64,000 bases of DNA, taken from assembly GCA_037043455.1 (NCBI GenBank), contig JAWPHD010001341.1, positions 267,699 to 331,698 of the forward strand, in the 5' to 3' direction. Below the pieces are notes generated by a model. The model saw only the letters and a list, made by a program, of their open reading frames with translations. It was not told the origin of the DNA and made no database searches. Made by a program: the position numbers and the translations under genes. This document shows positions 1 through 12,884 of this stretch, one piece after another; the stretch's first letter is position 1; each line of letters opens with the position of its first letter. The DNA comes from Cyrtodaria siliqua. Taxonomy: Eukaryota; Mollusca; Bivalvia; Adapedonta; Hiatellidae.

Positions 1-105
1 GGTTTACACCCCAGTCCGACGGATGTCTTTGGGGAAAAGTCTTGCCCAAGACACCGAAACTCAAAGACTTGAACCTGGATCCTGTTGATTTTAAGTCCAC
101 CCATT
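1..105 (-). repeat. Truncated tRNA-derived SINE fragment
   Basis: On the minus strand this contains a B-box-like GGTTCAAGTC at about 69-80, followed by a GTCTTGGGCAAGACTTT stretch, which resembles the conserved central part of many invertebrate SINEs. The left end is cut by the window edge and no clear A box is seen. It is a retroposon remnant, not a tRNA gene. Confidence 0.4.
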
Positions 106-640
106 TTTACACAAGCACCAGCATATACAATATCAATAGTAATATATTTCACAGAATAATATATCACGGTTATCGGATTCCTATCGTCTTTACACCTCTT
201 GGGGGACTATAAACATTGAACTAAAATACAACATATTGATGAGCCATTAAATATTTAAAGTGATAAATGCTAGCTGGTACATTCAATGTTTTACAGTGGA
301 AGGCGAACATAAGTAAGATTACCAAAGCGCTGTACCATTTAATCCACAAACATTATCCACTGCGAATTTAAAATGTATAAAAAAATTAAATCCATTCATA
401 TTGTTCACGTCAGCTGTCCAAAATCGTTTATTTCAATGACAAAAGTGGGCACGCATGTGACTTGTACTGTTCAAAAAGGTCATGATAAGCACGATGTTGG
501 ATCTTATGTTTCAAAAACTTTACACACACGTATTTATACTTTAGCTCAAACTAAATGCATGGACTGTGTGTACGGGCTTATTCATCTTTTTGTGACTGTC
601 CATTATTAATACAATAGAATGCATGTTTTAAGTCAGAGAT
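106..640. other. AT-rich stretch without a recognised gene
   Basis: Only short frames occur (the longest about 78 codons, 373-609) and none carries a recognisable motif. The piece near 198-215 resembles a SINE 3' end, but too little is present to call it. Confidence 0.5.
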
Positions 641-647
641 AATCCTC

Positions 648-709
648 AAACTGCCCAATCTTTCAGAGAAACACATGGTATATGTTTCTCTGAAAGATTG
701 GACAGTTTT
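648..709. repeat. Hairpin-forming inverted repeat
   Basis: The arm CCAATCTTTCAGAGAAACA is followed after a loop of about 9 nt by its reverse complement and flanking AAACTG/CAGTTT. The two arms of about 26 nt match with one or two mismatches. It is probably a tiny foldback or MITE remnant. Confidence 0.6.
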
Positions 710-958
710 CGGCTTATCTTCTCTACATAATTTCCTATGCACGGTTTCGTGGGAGGCATGTGGAATATTGTTCAAACATTTGAAGCACGAAACGACATTT
801 AAGTTGTATTTAAGTTGTATCGACTAGCATTGGACGGAATCAGCCACATGCCTTACTTTAATAGTGTAAGCTTTTGTTACATTTTATCACATATCTACAC
901 TGGATCTAACTATTCCTAGTGGTATACACAATATTTTACATTTATCTACATGCGCTTA

Positions 959-1099
959 CGTTTATTTAGTCATTTATTTGAACTAATGAGAATGGAGACT
1001 ACTATGGTTGTTCAGTACGATTCTGGATACATCCTGAGATGTTTATTATTTTGTATGACGTTTATTTAGTCCTATATTTGAACTAATGAGAATGGAGAT
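959..1099. repeat. Short direct duplication, period 100 bp
   Basis: The block TTTATTTAGTC...GAACTAATGAGAATGGAGA occurs at 959-999 and again at 1059-1099, with a few mismatches. It is a local tandem duplication in non-coding DNA. Confidence 0.55.
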
Positions 1100-3900
1100 T
1101 TTGTTATTTTAATTGTATATTGCAGTGTTTGTGCTTTGCGCATAATATGAAATAAATTGTATTCTATTCTAGTCATATATGCCTCTGCAAATATATACAG
1201 AAACAGGTAATGGCTTCTTGCCAGGATTGTATGATTGGAATAGAACATTATGAAATATACTAAATTATTCAATGTATTGTTCATATCGCAAATGGAAATA
1301 AAACATGTTTACATGTTGCAAACAGTGATCAAATAACACGCCTGGAAGAGTTAATTGTAATACGCTTTAAGTCTATGGGACTAGATTTTCCAGACGAAAC
1401 CATGTGGATTTTTACATATTATTTATTAAAGCATTAACACTATGCCAAATGTGTTTTATGGTATATTTATCACCATCGAGAATACATTTCCATGTAATCC
1501 TAAAACACACTGTCACTTTCGCAATCTATACTATGTTTTACTATAGAGAAACTAGACAGTTTTCTGTCCAGAAACGACATCTAGCTGGCGTGCAATGCTC
1601 ACCAGATAGCCTCTACTCTGAAACTCCAGCGCCAGCACAGTCCTTGTACTTCATTCAGTTTCTACCCGGACATGACAGATATATGTGTCATAAACTCACA
1701 ACAACAAGCCGTTTACACTCGGATATTACAGATAGAAATATCAAACAATTAACATGTCGGCAGTTGTCAATCACTTATCCATTTCAACCAATCAAAGCAA
1801 AACAATACCTCCGACAAACTTCAGCACGTGTCACTGTATAATAAAGCTCTTGCAACTACGTTATAATATAACCTATTGTCAATATACTCCGACATCAACA
1901 GTAAAGCGGAGATATCTATGTACTGGCGACATGTCAATTCCGGGACACCAGACAGTTTTTACTCGGAAACTACGGCCTTATTAGAAGAGCAATTGTGAAC
2001 CTAATTTACAATCTGTTCTCTATAGAAACGGTCCTTTGAACTGTTTTTATAACAGCTTTGGTTATATTAATCACTTCACTGCATCTAATTAGGGATTAAA
2101 CAATATCTTATAGAACGGAAATTCTTTTCGACAATCATATCATATTATTGCATTATGGCATTCCTTACCTTGGCGTAATTGAGGGATAGGTGCATAGAGT
2201 CATACTTTTACATTACACATTGACGTCATTTTGCCACTTAAATGTCACGTTCAAGTTACACAAGGAGACGCTATTTATGTGCAATTATCATATCAAATAG
2301 ATTCAGGGAGTGTAATAAAGCTATGCTTTTAATAGCAAATTTGACCTCACCCGACCTCAAACAAACTAACATCAAATTAGTGTGGACATAAGAAAAATGA
2401 TAAGGGCCAATAAAACACAGTAGGCTTACCAATTATTAAAAGGGATGTCCTTATCAATGGAGTGTGGTATATTGACTTATTGATGTTTGTATATGACTAT
2501 TTGATGAAATGAGTAGACAAATTTATCTTTAATAAAGATATATAATTTTTTATATGTAAATTTAGGTATTTAATGCCATAGACATTTACAGGTAAACCGT
2601 GCGAACATCTTTAAATAATTAAAATTGCATTTTATGCCAACACATTGATTTTGATTTTGATTTCATAACCTTAACATGAAAAAGCTTAATTATTTGGTGT
2701 ATCTTAAATAAATAATATATGAGAAGAAACTTTAAAGCTTGAATTGATGTTATTTTTATACTTTGATTTATCTGAAATAATTTGTATAATCAAAACACAC
2801 AATAAGAGGGCTTATACAAGAAACTTTAAGAAGAGTCTACTATGTAGACACGATAATAGATATTATAGTATTGGCTTCTTATTTTCTTTCTTCAGTACAT
2901 TTATTTTGCTAATTGTGCAAATATTAACAGGATAAATAATCATATATTTTTTTCAGAACAAATTCATCTTACTTATGTTATATCTTCATCGGATAAAAGT
3001 GATTACAACAGTGTGAGGATGTTACAGCTTTTGTTTTGTTTTCTATTTAAATAAAAACAAAGAAAACACAAGTACAAACGTGTTTAAATTTAAACTTTAC
3101 AAAAGGAGTATACAGTCTCAAATTCTGTTCTTAAATGCATCAAAACACTTTGTACGATATGAAAAAAAAACTGTATCATGTACTAATGAAGTTCAATTGT
3201 TAACAGTTTGTCAAATAAAGGTTAATAATTGTAAAGCCAAGTTTTCTGTATAGACCTCATGTTCACTGTGGCATATCTTTCTAATATTCCATCAACTGTG
3301 GATTACTGCCTATTTCATTATTTATTCCTAATTAGTTTATTGCACCCCAATTACAGCTGGAATACATGGAAGACTATGTCTATCAGACACGTGCTACGAC
3401 AATATGTCACGATGTGTGACGTAATGAGGTATGTGATAAATACAGTTTCACCTTGGTATAATGCTCGGCAAGTCCCCAAGCAGTATGTTATTATTGCAGA
3501 TTCATTGAACTAATGCATGAATAATCAGTCCCCCAGGTAAAATACTGTATATATAGATAATGTGAGGTGTTTAAGTTTCGCATAGTGATTGCGAGGTAAT
3601 TTAACACACATTTACATTGACCTCTACACCTGAAAAAATGATTTGTTTTCCTACTTTCATATTTTATAAAAAAAATGTAAAAAAAAAACTATGTTACGTT
3701 AAACTGTACCTGTACTTACAAACATGTTTAATCTGCTAGGTTTAAATAATTCAGTTAATCTCAGTTGACGTGTGTTAATAACTTAATCGTTCTTACAAAT
3801 TGTTAAAATTAACTGAATCTAGCATGGTTTATTAAAATACTCAGTGCTGATTGGTTATTGGAGAAGTTGTAAAATGTGTATACAATATCTCTAACGTCAG
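1100..3900. other. AT-rich stretch without a recognised gene
   Basis: The longest frame is 145 codons (1404-1841), with no domain-like pattern and no splice context that would support it. A second ORF overlaps it in another frame. I see nothing else interpretable here. Confidence 0.5.
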
Positions 3901-3903
3901 GTA

Positions 3904-3967
3904 CGTTAACCGTTAAGACGTCATGTTAAAGCCAGACAACATGTTAACCGTTGGGACGTCATTTTAA
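3904..3967. repeat. Two short direct repeats
   Basis: GTTAACCGTT..GACGTCAT.TTAAA occurs at about 3906-3929 and 3943-3966. The GACGTCAT core is a CRE-like palindrome, but two copies alone do not make a regulatory case. Confidence 0.4.
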
Positions 3968-3975
3968 ACGTCAGA

Positions 3976-4590
3976 TTCAATGAATGAATGAATGAATGAA
4001 TGGTGTTTTACGGCACGTCGACACATAAATAGGTCATATTGTGCGCAAAATTGATGAAAAATGAAGAAATGAAGTATTAATTAGAAATTAATGTAAATAT
4101 ATAAAGATAAAACTATTAAAAAATAAGGGATGATAAGGTGTAATATAAACTAAGTATGTAAATCAACAAATGCCCGTCAACGGGTATATAAACAAGTAAA
4201 TATATATAAGAACACATTATAATGATTTATATAGTCTGATCTCTTTTAGGAAATCTAAAACAAGACTAAAATCTACAGTATCAAATAACTCTTTCATAGT
4301 AGTAACATTGTAGTACCTTTGACTCATAGGATCAAAGTCTACACATTCCAATAAGATATGTTTGACCGTTAACGGTGCAAAGCAGGGTATACATTCTGGT
4401 AATTGCTCACCTTGTAATATATATGAATGAGTATAACGTGTATGCCCTATCCTGCACCGGGCTAGGACAACTTCCTCTCGACGAATGGGTCTACTAGAAG
4501 AACGCCATTCTCCGAGTAACGGTTTAATTGAATGGAGTTTATTGTTAACTGACAAATCATTTAAAACCATAATGCATTGGAATTCGTTAT
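3976..4590 (-). mobile_element. 5'-truncated non-LTR retrotransposon (LINE) 3' end
   Basis: The minus-strand frame 4217-4570 (117 codons) reads like the extreme C-terminus of a LINE ORF2. It has a basic RREEVVLARCRIGHTR stretch, then a Cys/His knuckle of the form C-x2-C-x9-H-x4-C (about residues 79-96) before a hydrophobic tail. Downstream lies an AT-rich 3' region that ends in the repeated tail (ATTC)n at 3979-4001, as expected for a LINE terminus. The reverse transcriptase and endonuclease domains are absent, so this is a dead-on-arrival insertion. The clade (CR1/L2/Jockey-like) cannot be settled from this much. Confidence 0.7.
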
Positions 4591-4839
4591 TTTAAGCGAC
4601 GCTACGTTCCAACATCACATTTAATAGGTTGAAGCTGCATATTTTTTTGTTTGATGTTGAGAGATTGGCGTAACATGCAAGTTGTGAGAATTTGTTTATA
4701 TTCTGTTTAATCTCCCGACAAAATGTGTATCATGATAAATAAAAACCCATGTCAGATAAAACAATAAAATATTTCCAGCGGGTTTATATTGTTCGAGATC
4801 CAATCAGTAGTGTTTTTACTTACTGGCACTACTGGAAAC

Positions 4840-5400
4840 GATGCCCATTAAATGGCTATTACATACCCATGACCACAATGCCATTAAAATTCCCATTAAT
4901 AATGTAGTTTTTAATGGAAGTTGTTACTATATATTTCATATAAGTTGCCCCATTAGTTTTGGAACTTTTAATGGCTGTAATATTAATGGCATCCAACAAT
5001 GTAATGCCCATTACTTTAAATAATTGCCATTACTGAATATTAAGGACCCAATTATTATGACACTTTTAATGGTTGTAAAATTAATGGCATCTTACACATT
5101 AATGTCCATTACTTTAAATAATGGCACCAGCCTCAAATAAATTAATTCCCATGAAATGAACAGAGGGAAAATGATGGCCATTATTTGCACCAATTAAAAC
5201 TACAAAATTAATGGGAAAGTGCCATAACTCATGGTGCCATTAAAATTTTGGGATATTTTTTAATGGGTCAGTACAAAATAATGACCTTGAAATAGTTAAA
5301 ATAATGGCCATTACTAGACTGATAATAATGGTCATTACTGAGCAACATCTCTTGTGAATAGTGGCCATTACTTTCAAATAAATGTTATCATTAATTTAAA
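4840..5400. repeat. AATGG/CCATT-rich degenerate repeat block 1
   Basis: Dozens of ATGGCCATTA, TTAATGG and CCCATTA words are scattered irregularly over about 560 bp. Many form the palindrome AATGGCCATT. There is no fixed period. A second block of the same composition lies at 9530-9950, so this is a dispersed low-complexity family rather than chance. Confidence 0.6.
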
Positions 5401-5819
5401 TACTGTTCACATTGGTAAAAGTAAGGGCCATTATTATTTACATGTACACATGATAGACGGGTGTTACCTAGCTACCGTTCATAAGGATAGCTCTTTGTAT
5501 TTATTTGCCAGTAGAGCTAAAACTGGAGGTACATGTACAGTACGTAAGCATGTACGTATATTTTCTGTACTTTAAGCTTTAATATGGTTATTTTTCAGAT
5601 AACTGGCAAAGTGATCACAATACACTGAACCTTGGATGTCATGTGAGCTTTCAAAAAACATGTGTAGAGTACATTAATAGCATTTAAACGTTCATGGAAT
5701 AAAAATATCTTTATTAATAAATATAGAAATATGAAGAAATACAAAACACTTAAACTGTTATTCAGAGAGTTAAAATACAAAATTAAAAGAAACTGATCAT
5801 GAATGCCCCGGATGAATCA

Positions 5820-6570
5820 GGACAGACGACCAAACAACTTCTCTAATGGTTTATAGACAGATTTATGCATACAACAAGAGGACCCATATTGCTCTATTGG
5901 ATGGAATAATATGGACATAATCAGATAAAATGTTTTCCCTAGATCATTTGAGCGCAATCTAGTTGGTTCAAATACATGTCAAAGTGGTTATTAAGATAAA
6001 CATTCCGAGTAAATTTTGTAAAGATCGGATGAAAAATTAAGGAGCTAGTGTTAACAGAGCAAAAATAAAGCATGTTTTCAATAGTCAAGTTTATTATATA
6101 CCATCTGTGCTCAAGTTTGGTGAAGATCAAATGCAACATTGAGGTTCTCAAGCATTAACAAGGCAAACTAAAGCATTTTCTTTCTTAAAATCAGTTGCAA
6201 GGACTATATAATTTGGGTGTTATATTTTTTTATGATACATGTATTATGTGGTTTTGGAACCTCACTTTGCATTAATAGAAAGATTCTGACCAAATTTAGT
6301 CAAGCTGAGATGACAAAAGTGCTGAAGTGTTATGGCAAACACATAACATTTTTCATGAAACAAGGTCCATAACTCTACAGTGTTTCTTAACCGATATGTA
6401 GTGGTTTTCAAACGTGTTAGAGCTTTCATCGATACAAAGGCCTTGACCAAGTTTGATTAAGATTAGATGCAATATGAATGTACTTGAGTGCTCACAACAA
6501 CAAATAACAGACGAATGGACAGATAACGGACAACATACCATGACATAAGCCGATCGAGCAAAACAGTATA
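5820..6570. repeat. Degenerate repeat of bivalve type
   Basis: Variants of ACCAAGTTTGGTGAAGATC followed by (A/G)GATG.AA occur near 6002, 6112, 6290 and 6447, with interspersed 'ccataactct' text, ending at GGACAGATAACGGACAACAT. The copies are badly diverged. ORFs in it (for example 6262-6450 minus) are by-products. Confidence 0.5.
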
Positions 6571-7598
6571 AACTAGTTTTATTATAAAGAAGGGGAAAAA
6601 AATAATAATTGCTTTTATTACCAGGTACTAGCTATAATATCATAAGGTCTTATTTTCTGAAATACAGCTGTATTAATTATTGACCATACGATTTATGACA
6701 GAGGACATCCGATTTCAAACTGTGAATAGCAAATAGGCAAATTACTTACGGTAAATCGAACGGAAAAGGAACTTCCGGGATTCTGACATTTTACGTTTCC
6801 AATGATGAAATACCCCTAGTGGATTATTTTTGATGATTGAATATGATATTCACCTCATTATGTGTCAATACAAATAATCCATGGATATATATATGAAGCA
6901 CTATAATGAATATATATAGCACTATTGAAACAATATATGCCACAAGATTGTTGTAACCTATAAATGGAGAGAAAAAAACGCCTGTTGTTGTTTTTTGTAT
7001 GTCAGAGGATATAAGTATACTGTCAAACATGTTTGTGCTGCGAGGAAAGTGACTATGCTGTTTGGCCAATGTAAAACCAAATAAATAAACTAAACTAGGG
7101 TATAATGCACAAGCTTGCATTACATTATTCGACAGAAAGGATAGACAGAAGAAGATATAGCGTAACTGTTGCATTATATGTAAACATGTAAGTCATATTT
7201 ATTTACATCTACTAGAACACTTCTCTTTACTAATTTAATGCAAGCCTGTGCTACAATCTGCCTAAATTGGTTACTCGGACAGGTTAATTTTTAGGCTGAA
7301 GTGACATGGAGTCTTCGTTTTTTGAATGTGTTTACCATAAGAGATTATTCGCGAAAACACATGACAATGTAGAGCACCGCGATTGAAACAATAAATTATG
7401 CACAGATAGATGCAAAGTTATATCAAATACATATTAAATTACCGTTCACTGAAAGAATCTCGCATCTCCACGCAGAAGCAGTTTTTTTTTTACCTCTGCG
7501 TCCTGCGTGCAGGACGCACAAATATTTCCGTAGACGCAAATTGTCAGAACATGTTCGTTCTCGGGACGCACATAAATTGCAAGTAAAGAGTTCCGTTA
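6571..7598. other. No recognised gene
   Basis: AT-rich sequence. The minus frame 6824-7174 (116 codons) is hydrophobic and low in complexity, without a recognisable family. A short GC-rich inverted word (TGCGTCCTGCGTGCAGGACGCA) sits near 7496-7518. Confidence 0.45.
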
Positions 7599-7600
7599 TT

Positions 7601-7706
7601 CATATTTCCCCTGTAAAAATGCAATCCGTCGCTTTTTTCTCCGCGTCTACCGCCATATTTCCCCCGTAAGAATTCAATCCATCGCTTTTTTCTCCGCGTC
7701 TACTGC
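7601..7706. repeat. 53-bp tandem duplication
   Basis: Two adjacent units start at 7601 and 7654 (CATATTTCCCC.GTAA...TTTTTTCTCCGCGTCTAC). They differ at a handful of positions. Confidence 0.65.
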
Positions 7707-7880
7707 CATAATTGACTATTCGATGAGGGTTAAGTTTAACCTCGCACCGTTCCGCGTAATTTTGTAACGTCGATTATAATTGGATAATGGTCATACGATT
7801 AGCTAATGGAATCGGCCGTGAGGTAAAACACGAAACGGTGCGGAAGTAAACATTCCACGAGTTGGCGATGCATCTGCAAA

Positions 7881-8027
7881 ATGGGGCCAAAGAGAAAACT
7901 AAACAATGACTCAAAGCAACAAACACTCTTGAGTTTCATTCAAAAGGCCTGTACATCCTCCAATAATGACGCTCAAACAGCCAGTATATCTACGGCAATT
8001 GAACCACCTACCAAAATCCACAAATAG
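7881..8027 (+). CDS. Short ORF with PIP-box-like N-terminus (possible first exon)
   Basis: This 48-codon frame begins MGPKRK and contains KQQTLLSFIQKA, which fits the PCNA-interacting (PIP) box Q-x2-L-x2-F-I preceded by a basic patch. Such short N-termini are typical of hAT-type/ZMYM-like transposase-derived proteins and of replication factors. The frame then runs into a stop at 8025-8027, and no downstream exon is recognised, so it is either a pseudo-exon, the start of a dead transposase, or chance. A GC-richer patch with inverted GCACCGTT words lies upstream at 7740-7850. Confidence 0.3.
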   Translation: MGPKRKLNNDSKQQTLLSFIQKACTSSNNDAQTASISTAIEPPTKIHK

Positions 8028-9340
8028 AACAGTTGTTGGGAGAAATTGTTCAGTTGGCTCGGGTATGACGATACCACAAAACCTGGGACTCACTCCTTTA
8101 GTTTAGGAACTCATAGATTTTTGGCCCAGCGAGCATGGTCTTCGTGTAGGTAAGATCCCGTTTCTGTACGGTCAACAGTGTTTTGATTCAACTGCAAGTT
8201 TTAATCTTTGATTACATAGAAAACTTTCGGCGACTACTCTTCAAAGGCATCAAAGACATCTCGGATTTTCCTAAATCTTCTGTGCTCGAAAAGTAGAATA
8301 GCCCGACGCCCGTGGCGCTTCGAAATACATTCCGGGCCTGTCTCATTTTGCAGACAAGAAGCCCGTCGGGCCTGTCTACAAAAAAATCCCCAAGATCTAT
8401 TTACTTATCTCAAGATCCTCAATACTCCCATGTGAATTGTGAACTGTTAAAACACTTGCAATAAAGTAATTAAAATGTGTGTGAAGTATGAATATTTTGC
8501 CTGGCTTCGTGTCGGCAATTTGTCACAAATATTGACATAAAATTACGTTATCCTGCTATTAGGGTTGTGTTGTCTTTCCTCTTTGATAAGAAATACCATT
8601 TTTGTCATTCAAAACACATTAATGCATGAACAAAGTTCGTAATTGATGGTATTTCGATTGAATGTTTGCGAAATTCTCGGGCCGTAAAAGTGCGGTGTCA
8701 TAGTAGTTCGGATGGTACATAATTTCGGATATTTTTTTTTTTTTTTTTTTTTTACATAATCGAATAAGAAAAACATTTTATTTATTATTTAATCCATCAT
8801 TCTTTCTTTGATCAATGTGTAAGGTGTAAGGAGTTCCTGGAATCCTATTTTTGGATGAATTCTAGTCTAGGCTCCTAATTTTTTAACTTTGCATGACAAA
8901 ATGAAAAATATAGCTAGAGGAGGCCCTGATAGTCTAATAAAACCTGATTAAAAATTTGGCTCCAAGTTCGGCTCCAGTTTTACCAAGTCGGCTCTGATTA
9001 TTATCGTTTGGCAAAAGTGCTAGTACTCTTCTTTGCATCGGTTATAAATTACTACCGGTATGTAATATTCTATTCTAACGTATTTGAAACTAAGTGGTAA
9101 ATAAGTCCGCTGACTAGGGAGCATAAAGCGGAAATATAGTCACAGGAGTTTCTGAGTTTGATTTATACATACGTAACAAATGTGTGCTATAAAAGTGAAT
9201 AAAGACACATTTCCACTAAGAAAAAATTGGACTTTTCCATTTTAAATCAGGGCCTGTCCATTTTCAGAAGCAAGAAGCCCTGGGCCTGTCTCTTAAACTA
9301 ATTTTCTGTGAGCACTGATCTTAACAAGAACATGCATGGT
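8028..9340. other. No recognised gene; scattered repeat words and poly-T
   Basis: 'GGGCCTGTCT' words around a CAAGAAGCCC motif occur near 8334-8375 and again near 9250-9290. A run of about 21 T lies at 8733-8753. Nothing coding is visible. Confidence 0.45.
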
Positions 9341-9436
9341 GTCTCTTTCTCTCTCTCTCTCTTTCAATTGTTTTTGAAAGGTGTTCTCTCTCTCTCTCTC
9401 TCTTTTTCTCTCTCTCTCTCTATCTCTCTCTCTCTA
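9341..9436. repeat. (CT)n microsatellite
   Basis: Near-continuous CT/TC dinucleotides, interrupted by a TTTCAATTGTTTTTGAAAGG spacer and short T runs. Confidence 0.9.
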
Positions 9437-9529
9437 TATGATACTTAAAAATAATAAAATTAATGTAATGCCCATGATCTTCATATTGAGCTTTACTGAT
9501 ATTTTATTTCTTATTAATTTCTTACAATA

Positions 9530-9955
9530 AATTCAAATAATGGCCAGTCATTTTTATTTTAATGGTCACGCTAAAAAAGTTAAAACAATTAATGGTCATC
9601 ATATTATAATGGCAATTAAAAATAAATTACAGTAACTGATAATGGCCATTATTATTACAATTAATGGGCATTATTTCAATTGAAACGTAAACTAATGGGT
9701 CATTACTTTGTTCATGTCTCAAAGTTAATACCACCAGTTGTAAATATCTTTTTTAATGGGATAAATTAAATAATGGTTCAGTTACCTATTAATGACCAAT
9801 AATTTAATATTAATGACCATTATTTCTTTATTAATGGTACAGAACAGCGTTGCTATTAAATATTCAAAACAAGAATTAATGGCTATATTTCATGGGTTTG
9901 GTGATTTTAATGGCATTTTCATGGTATTTTAATGGCATTTTAATGGTTTTGTTTT
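9530..9955. repeat. AATGG/CCATT-rich degenerate repeat block 2
   Basis: Same vocabulary as the block at 4840-5400 (AATGGCCATT, TTAATGG, GGCATTTTAATGG). It ends abruptly at the TTTTGTTTTGCTG text next to a family B copy. Confidence 0.6.
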
Positions 9956-10012
9956 GCTGTAGTGTGGTCCTTTTAGATCATCAAACCCAATTCTTTAAAC
10001 TAGAATACATAC

Positions 10013-10165
10013 CTCTTAAGCCGGTGCTAGAGAACGTGAGAGTAGTTGCGCTGTATATTTCCAATCATACAAAGTCTGCTACGTTTTCTCCTGTTTGTGT
10101 GTTTTGCTTCCAATGGATACCTTTTCAGTATTTATTCAACAAGTCAAATTTGCCTGAATATTGAA
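10013..10165 (+). repeat. Dispersed family B, partial copy
   Basis: AAGCCGGTGCTAG...CGTGAG...GCTTCCAATGG...TTTTCAGTATTTATT closely parallels 34040-34180 and, more loosely, the longer copies at 18700, 33245, 35660 and 40160. No ORF and no clear TIR are seen. Confidence 0.6.
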
Positions 10166-11640
10166 GAGGTGGTTATTTTTAAACAGCTACTCTAATGTTG
10201 TCATGACGTCACCTATTTTAACCCTTTTGACATCCATTAAGCATTTGAAACATGTGAAACAAAATGCAAACCTGTGTGTTAAAAGCGATGCTGCATTATA
10301 AAATCGAAATTAAAGAAGCAAGAAAGTGGATCAAACTGAACAGTAACTTCTTTTGGAGGAGGTCGTGTTTTGTAAGATATAACTTATCTGTTTCATGTTC
10401 AGTCTCTAGAGAAATGGTGTATTTGATTAAATATACATTCTGAAATAGTATTACTAAGAATCCAGAAAAATATTGAATCTGCACCATACAGTTTTATTTG
10501 CATCTGGACACAACCTTGCAGGTTTAACTTGTTGTATTCAGTTTTAATATAAAAACACCCTTTATTGCATTAGACCTGCACAATCTTGAACGTAGATAAG
10601 GTCGCATTTCTGACAACCTATTTTTTCTGTCATACTGACGATTTAGACCCAACGTAAATGTCTTCTTGGCGTCATTATGTGCCGGAGACCGTATGTGTTC
10701 AGTAGTCTGCAGTAGCCTGGCGGGCATTTCTAACAATAGTGCACGGCTTTTCGTTGTATTACATGTTGTATTGCATCTTGTGATCGTGCCGATATGTTTG
10801 TATTGTATCTCGTGATGGTATCTATATTCTGCAGATGCTGTGTGTGATTATTTGAGAATTCGAACTCACAAAAGTCCCAGAAATCACAAAAGTCCAAGAA
10901 ATGGAAAGAGAAATCCCGTTACATGTTTGAATCTTTTTCATTTTGGGCGCTGAAAGAACCTGTATACTTTTTGGTCATCTACTTGTATTTACTATGATAC
11001 TTCACGACCTAGATGCATCTTGATGATATTTAACTTCAAACCCCGACGAACTTACATACTAACCTTTAAATTATATTGGGGCGCGTTTCTGACAACCTTG
11101 TGTGCTATTGGTATGTTGACGACATATCCCAATTTGAATGTCGTCTTGCCAACCTCGTATGCGTCATTAGTGCATTGACATATTTCAGTGATTTTAGGAA
11201 AGATATTCGTTTTTGTTTATATAATATGACATAATGTAAATATATGGGAAAAACAAAAGATCAATAAATAAATAATATACATAGATTTAATAACGATGTT
11301 GCTATGCACATGCATTTTACCGTTTTCAACATGTTTCATCCTGCCTTCTTAATGACGTTACTGGAATTCTGGTAGGCGGCTTCCATTTTCAATAATGGAT
11401 TGTGGTTTCCGGCGAAAATACGTGGTTTTCATATATAATAGTACTTCAGTAAGTCAAATAAGCTACATGATGATGGTCAATAAACAAAACTATGTTTTAA
11501 AAATGATCAAATTAATAGACGGCTTTGTTAATATCCGAATTTCGCCTGAAAGTAAGGCAGTTCTGAGCACATTAAACGACAGTAAAAGACTCCTGCTCAC
11601 AGTTTATAAACCAGTATGTACATAAACATTATATACTGCC
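10166..11640. other. No recognised gene
   Basis: There is a weak similarity between 10580-10680 and 11080-11155 (TTTCTGACAACCT...AATGTC.TCTTG), suggesting an old duplication. Otherwise the sequence is AT-rich and uninterpreted. Confidence 0.4.
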
Positions 11641-11654
11641 CTGAACAAACTGTA

Positions 11655-11808
11655 CTATGAAGAAGGATAGAAATATCGGACAGGGAACGCAGCATTCAAG
11701 GACGACAATCAACCACAAAACACAAAAACAAACACGCAAACACACAAACGAAAAGGCAAAATTAATAAAAAATGCAAACGACATCACAAACACAAAAGGG
11801 TTGACAAT
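11655..11808 (-). repeat. Dispersed family A, partial copy
   Basis: On the minus strand it runs from GTCAACCCTTTTGTGTTTGTG through the (GTTTGTTT)-rich middle to the TCCCTGTCCGATATTT end. It lacks the first half of the family (compare 15815-16100). Confidence 0.7.
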
Positions 11809-12269
11809 ATGAGTTTGATTTTCGTAATTTTCAGGATGTTTTTCACAACTCTTCCTTTATTGGTGACTCGTAATCCGACACTCCCTTTCATATTTCTTGT
11901 TCATCGTAAGATCTGCCAACGTGATAATGGCATGTACTCTGGATATATAAATAAGGAAATCGCGGTGACGAAGAGTCTGTATGCAGACTTACGACAACTA
12001 TCTGAAACGATATTCATTAACACTGTACTACGATTGCTATTTTTAGCCAAATTACGAGTGAACTATATTGGAAATAACAATGTTTAAGCGAGCAATACGT
12101 TATTCATCAGTTGACATGCTTAACGGTATATTGTTGCTCTGATTTCAGTTGATTCTTATTTTGAGTTTTTTGTGCTTTCCCGTTTTATATTCATATGAAT
12201 ATGCTAATATTTGTGTTTCAGTATATTGCCTATATGCTGCGCAGTTTGTTGGAAAAATGTGTGATACTG

Positions 12270-12870
12270 AGGTCCATATGCAAGTTTATGGACTGGGCAG
12301 TCAGACCTAGAATGTTGTATGGATCTCAGCTTCGCTTCGGTTCATATAACATTCTAGGTCTGACTGCATAATCCAAACACTTGCATATGATCGAAGCACC
12401 ATACATTATTTGTTATATCATATATTTTACCGAATCTAACCACCACATTAAAACAATCCGTTTTAAGTTTATATTCAAATTTGTTCACATGTCAGAAACT
12501 ATAGCTCTTGGGCCGGGACCGGTCACTATCAAAAAAAAGTGACCGGATGACTTCACATTGCGCAAAGAAGGAAATTGCAAATGAGGTATCATAGATAAAA
12601 AATAATGTATGGTGCTTTATGCCAGTTTATGGACTGGGCAGTCAGACCTAAAATGTTATATGGACCGAAGCACCATACATTATTTGTTTTTTTATACCGG
12701 ATATGACCAGCAAATTAAATCCATAAGTTTTATGATTTATTTTGACGTCGTTTTTTTCACACGTCCGTTAATACAGCTATCGGACAGGCGCCCGGTCAAG
12801 ATCCAACTTTATGGACCGGATGACGTAACATTAAACAAAGAATGGAATATGCAAATGAGGTATAACATTG
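12270..12870 (+). repeat. Two diverged tandem units with internal palindromes
   Basis: Unit 1 (about 12280-12600) and unit 2 (about 12613-12870) share ATGGACTGGGCAGTCAGACC, CGAAGCACCATACATTATTT, and GACCGGATGAC...GCAAATGAGGTAT in the same order. Unit 1 holds a hairpin (GCAGTCAGACCTAGAATGTT at 12299-12318 against its reverse complement at 12352-12371). A further inverted pair, AATAATGTATGGTGCTT at 12601-12617 and 12667-12684, brackets the head of unit 2. MITE-like, but no clean target duplication is seen. Confidence 0.6.
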
Positions 12871-12884
12871 CTTATTAATGCTGC

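Noticed and set aside
1404..1841. 145-codon ORF
   Set aside because: No domain, no codon-pattern hint, and an overlapping ORF in another frame.
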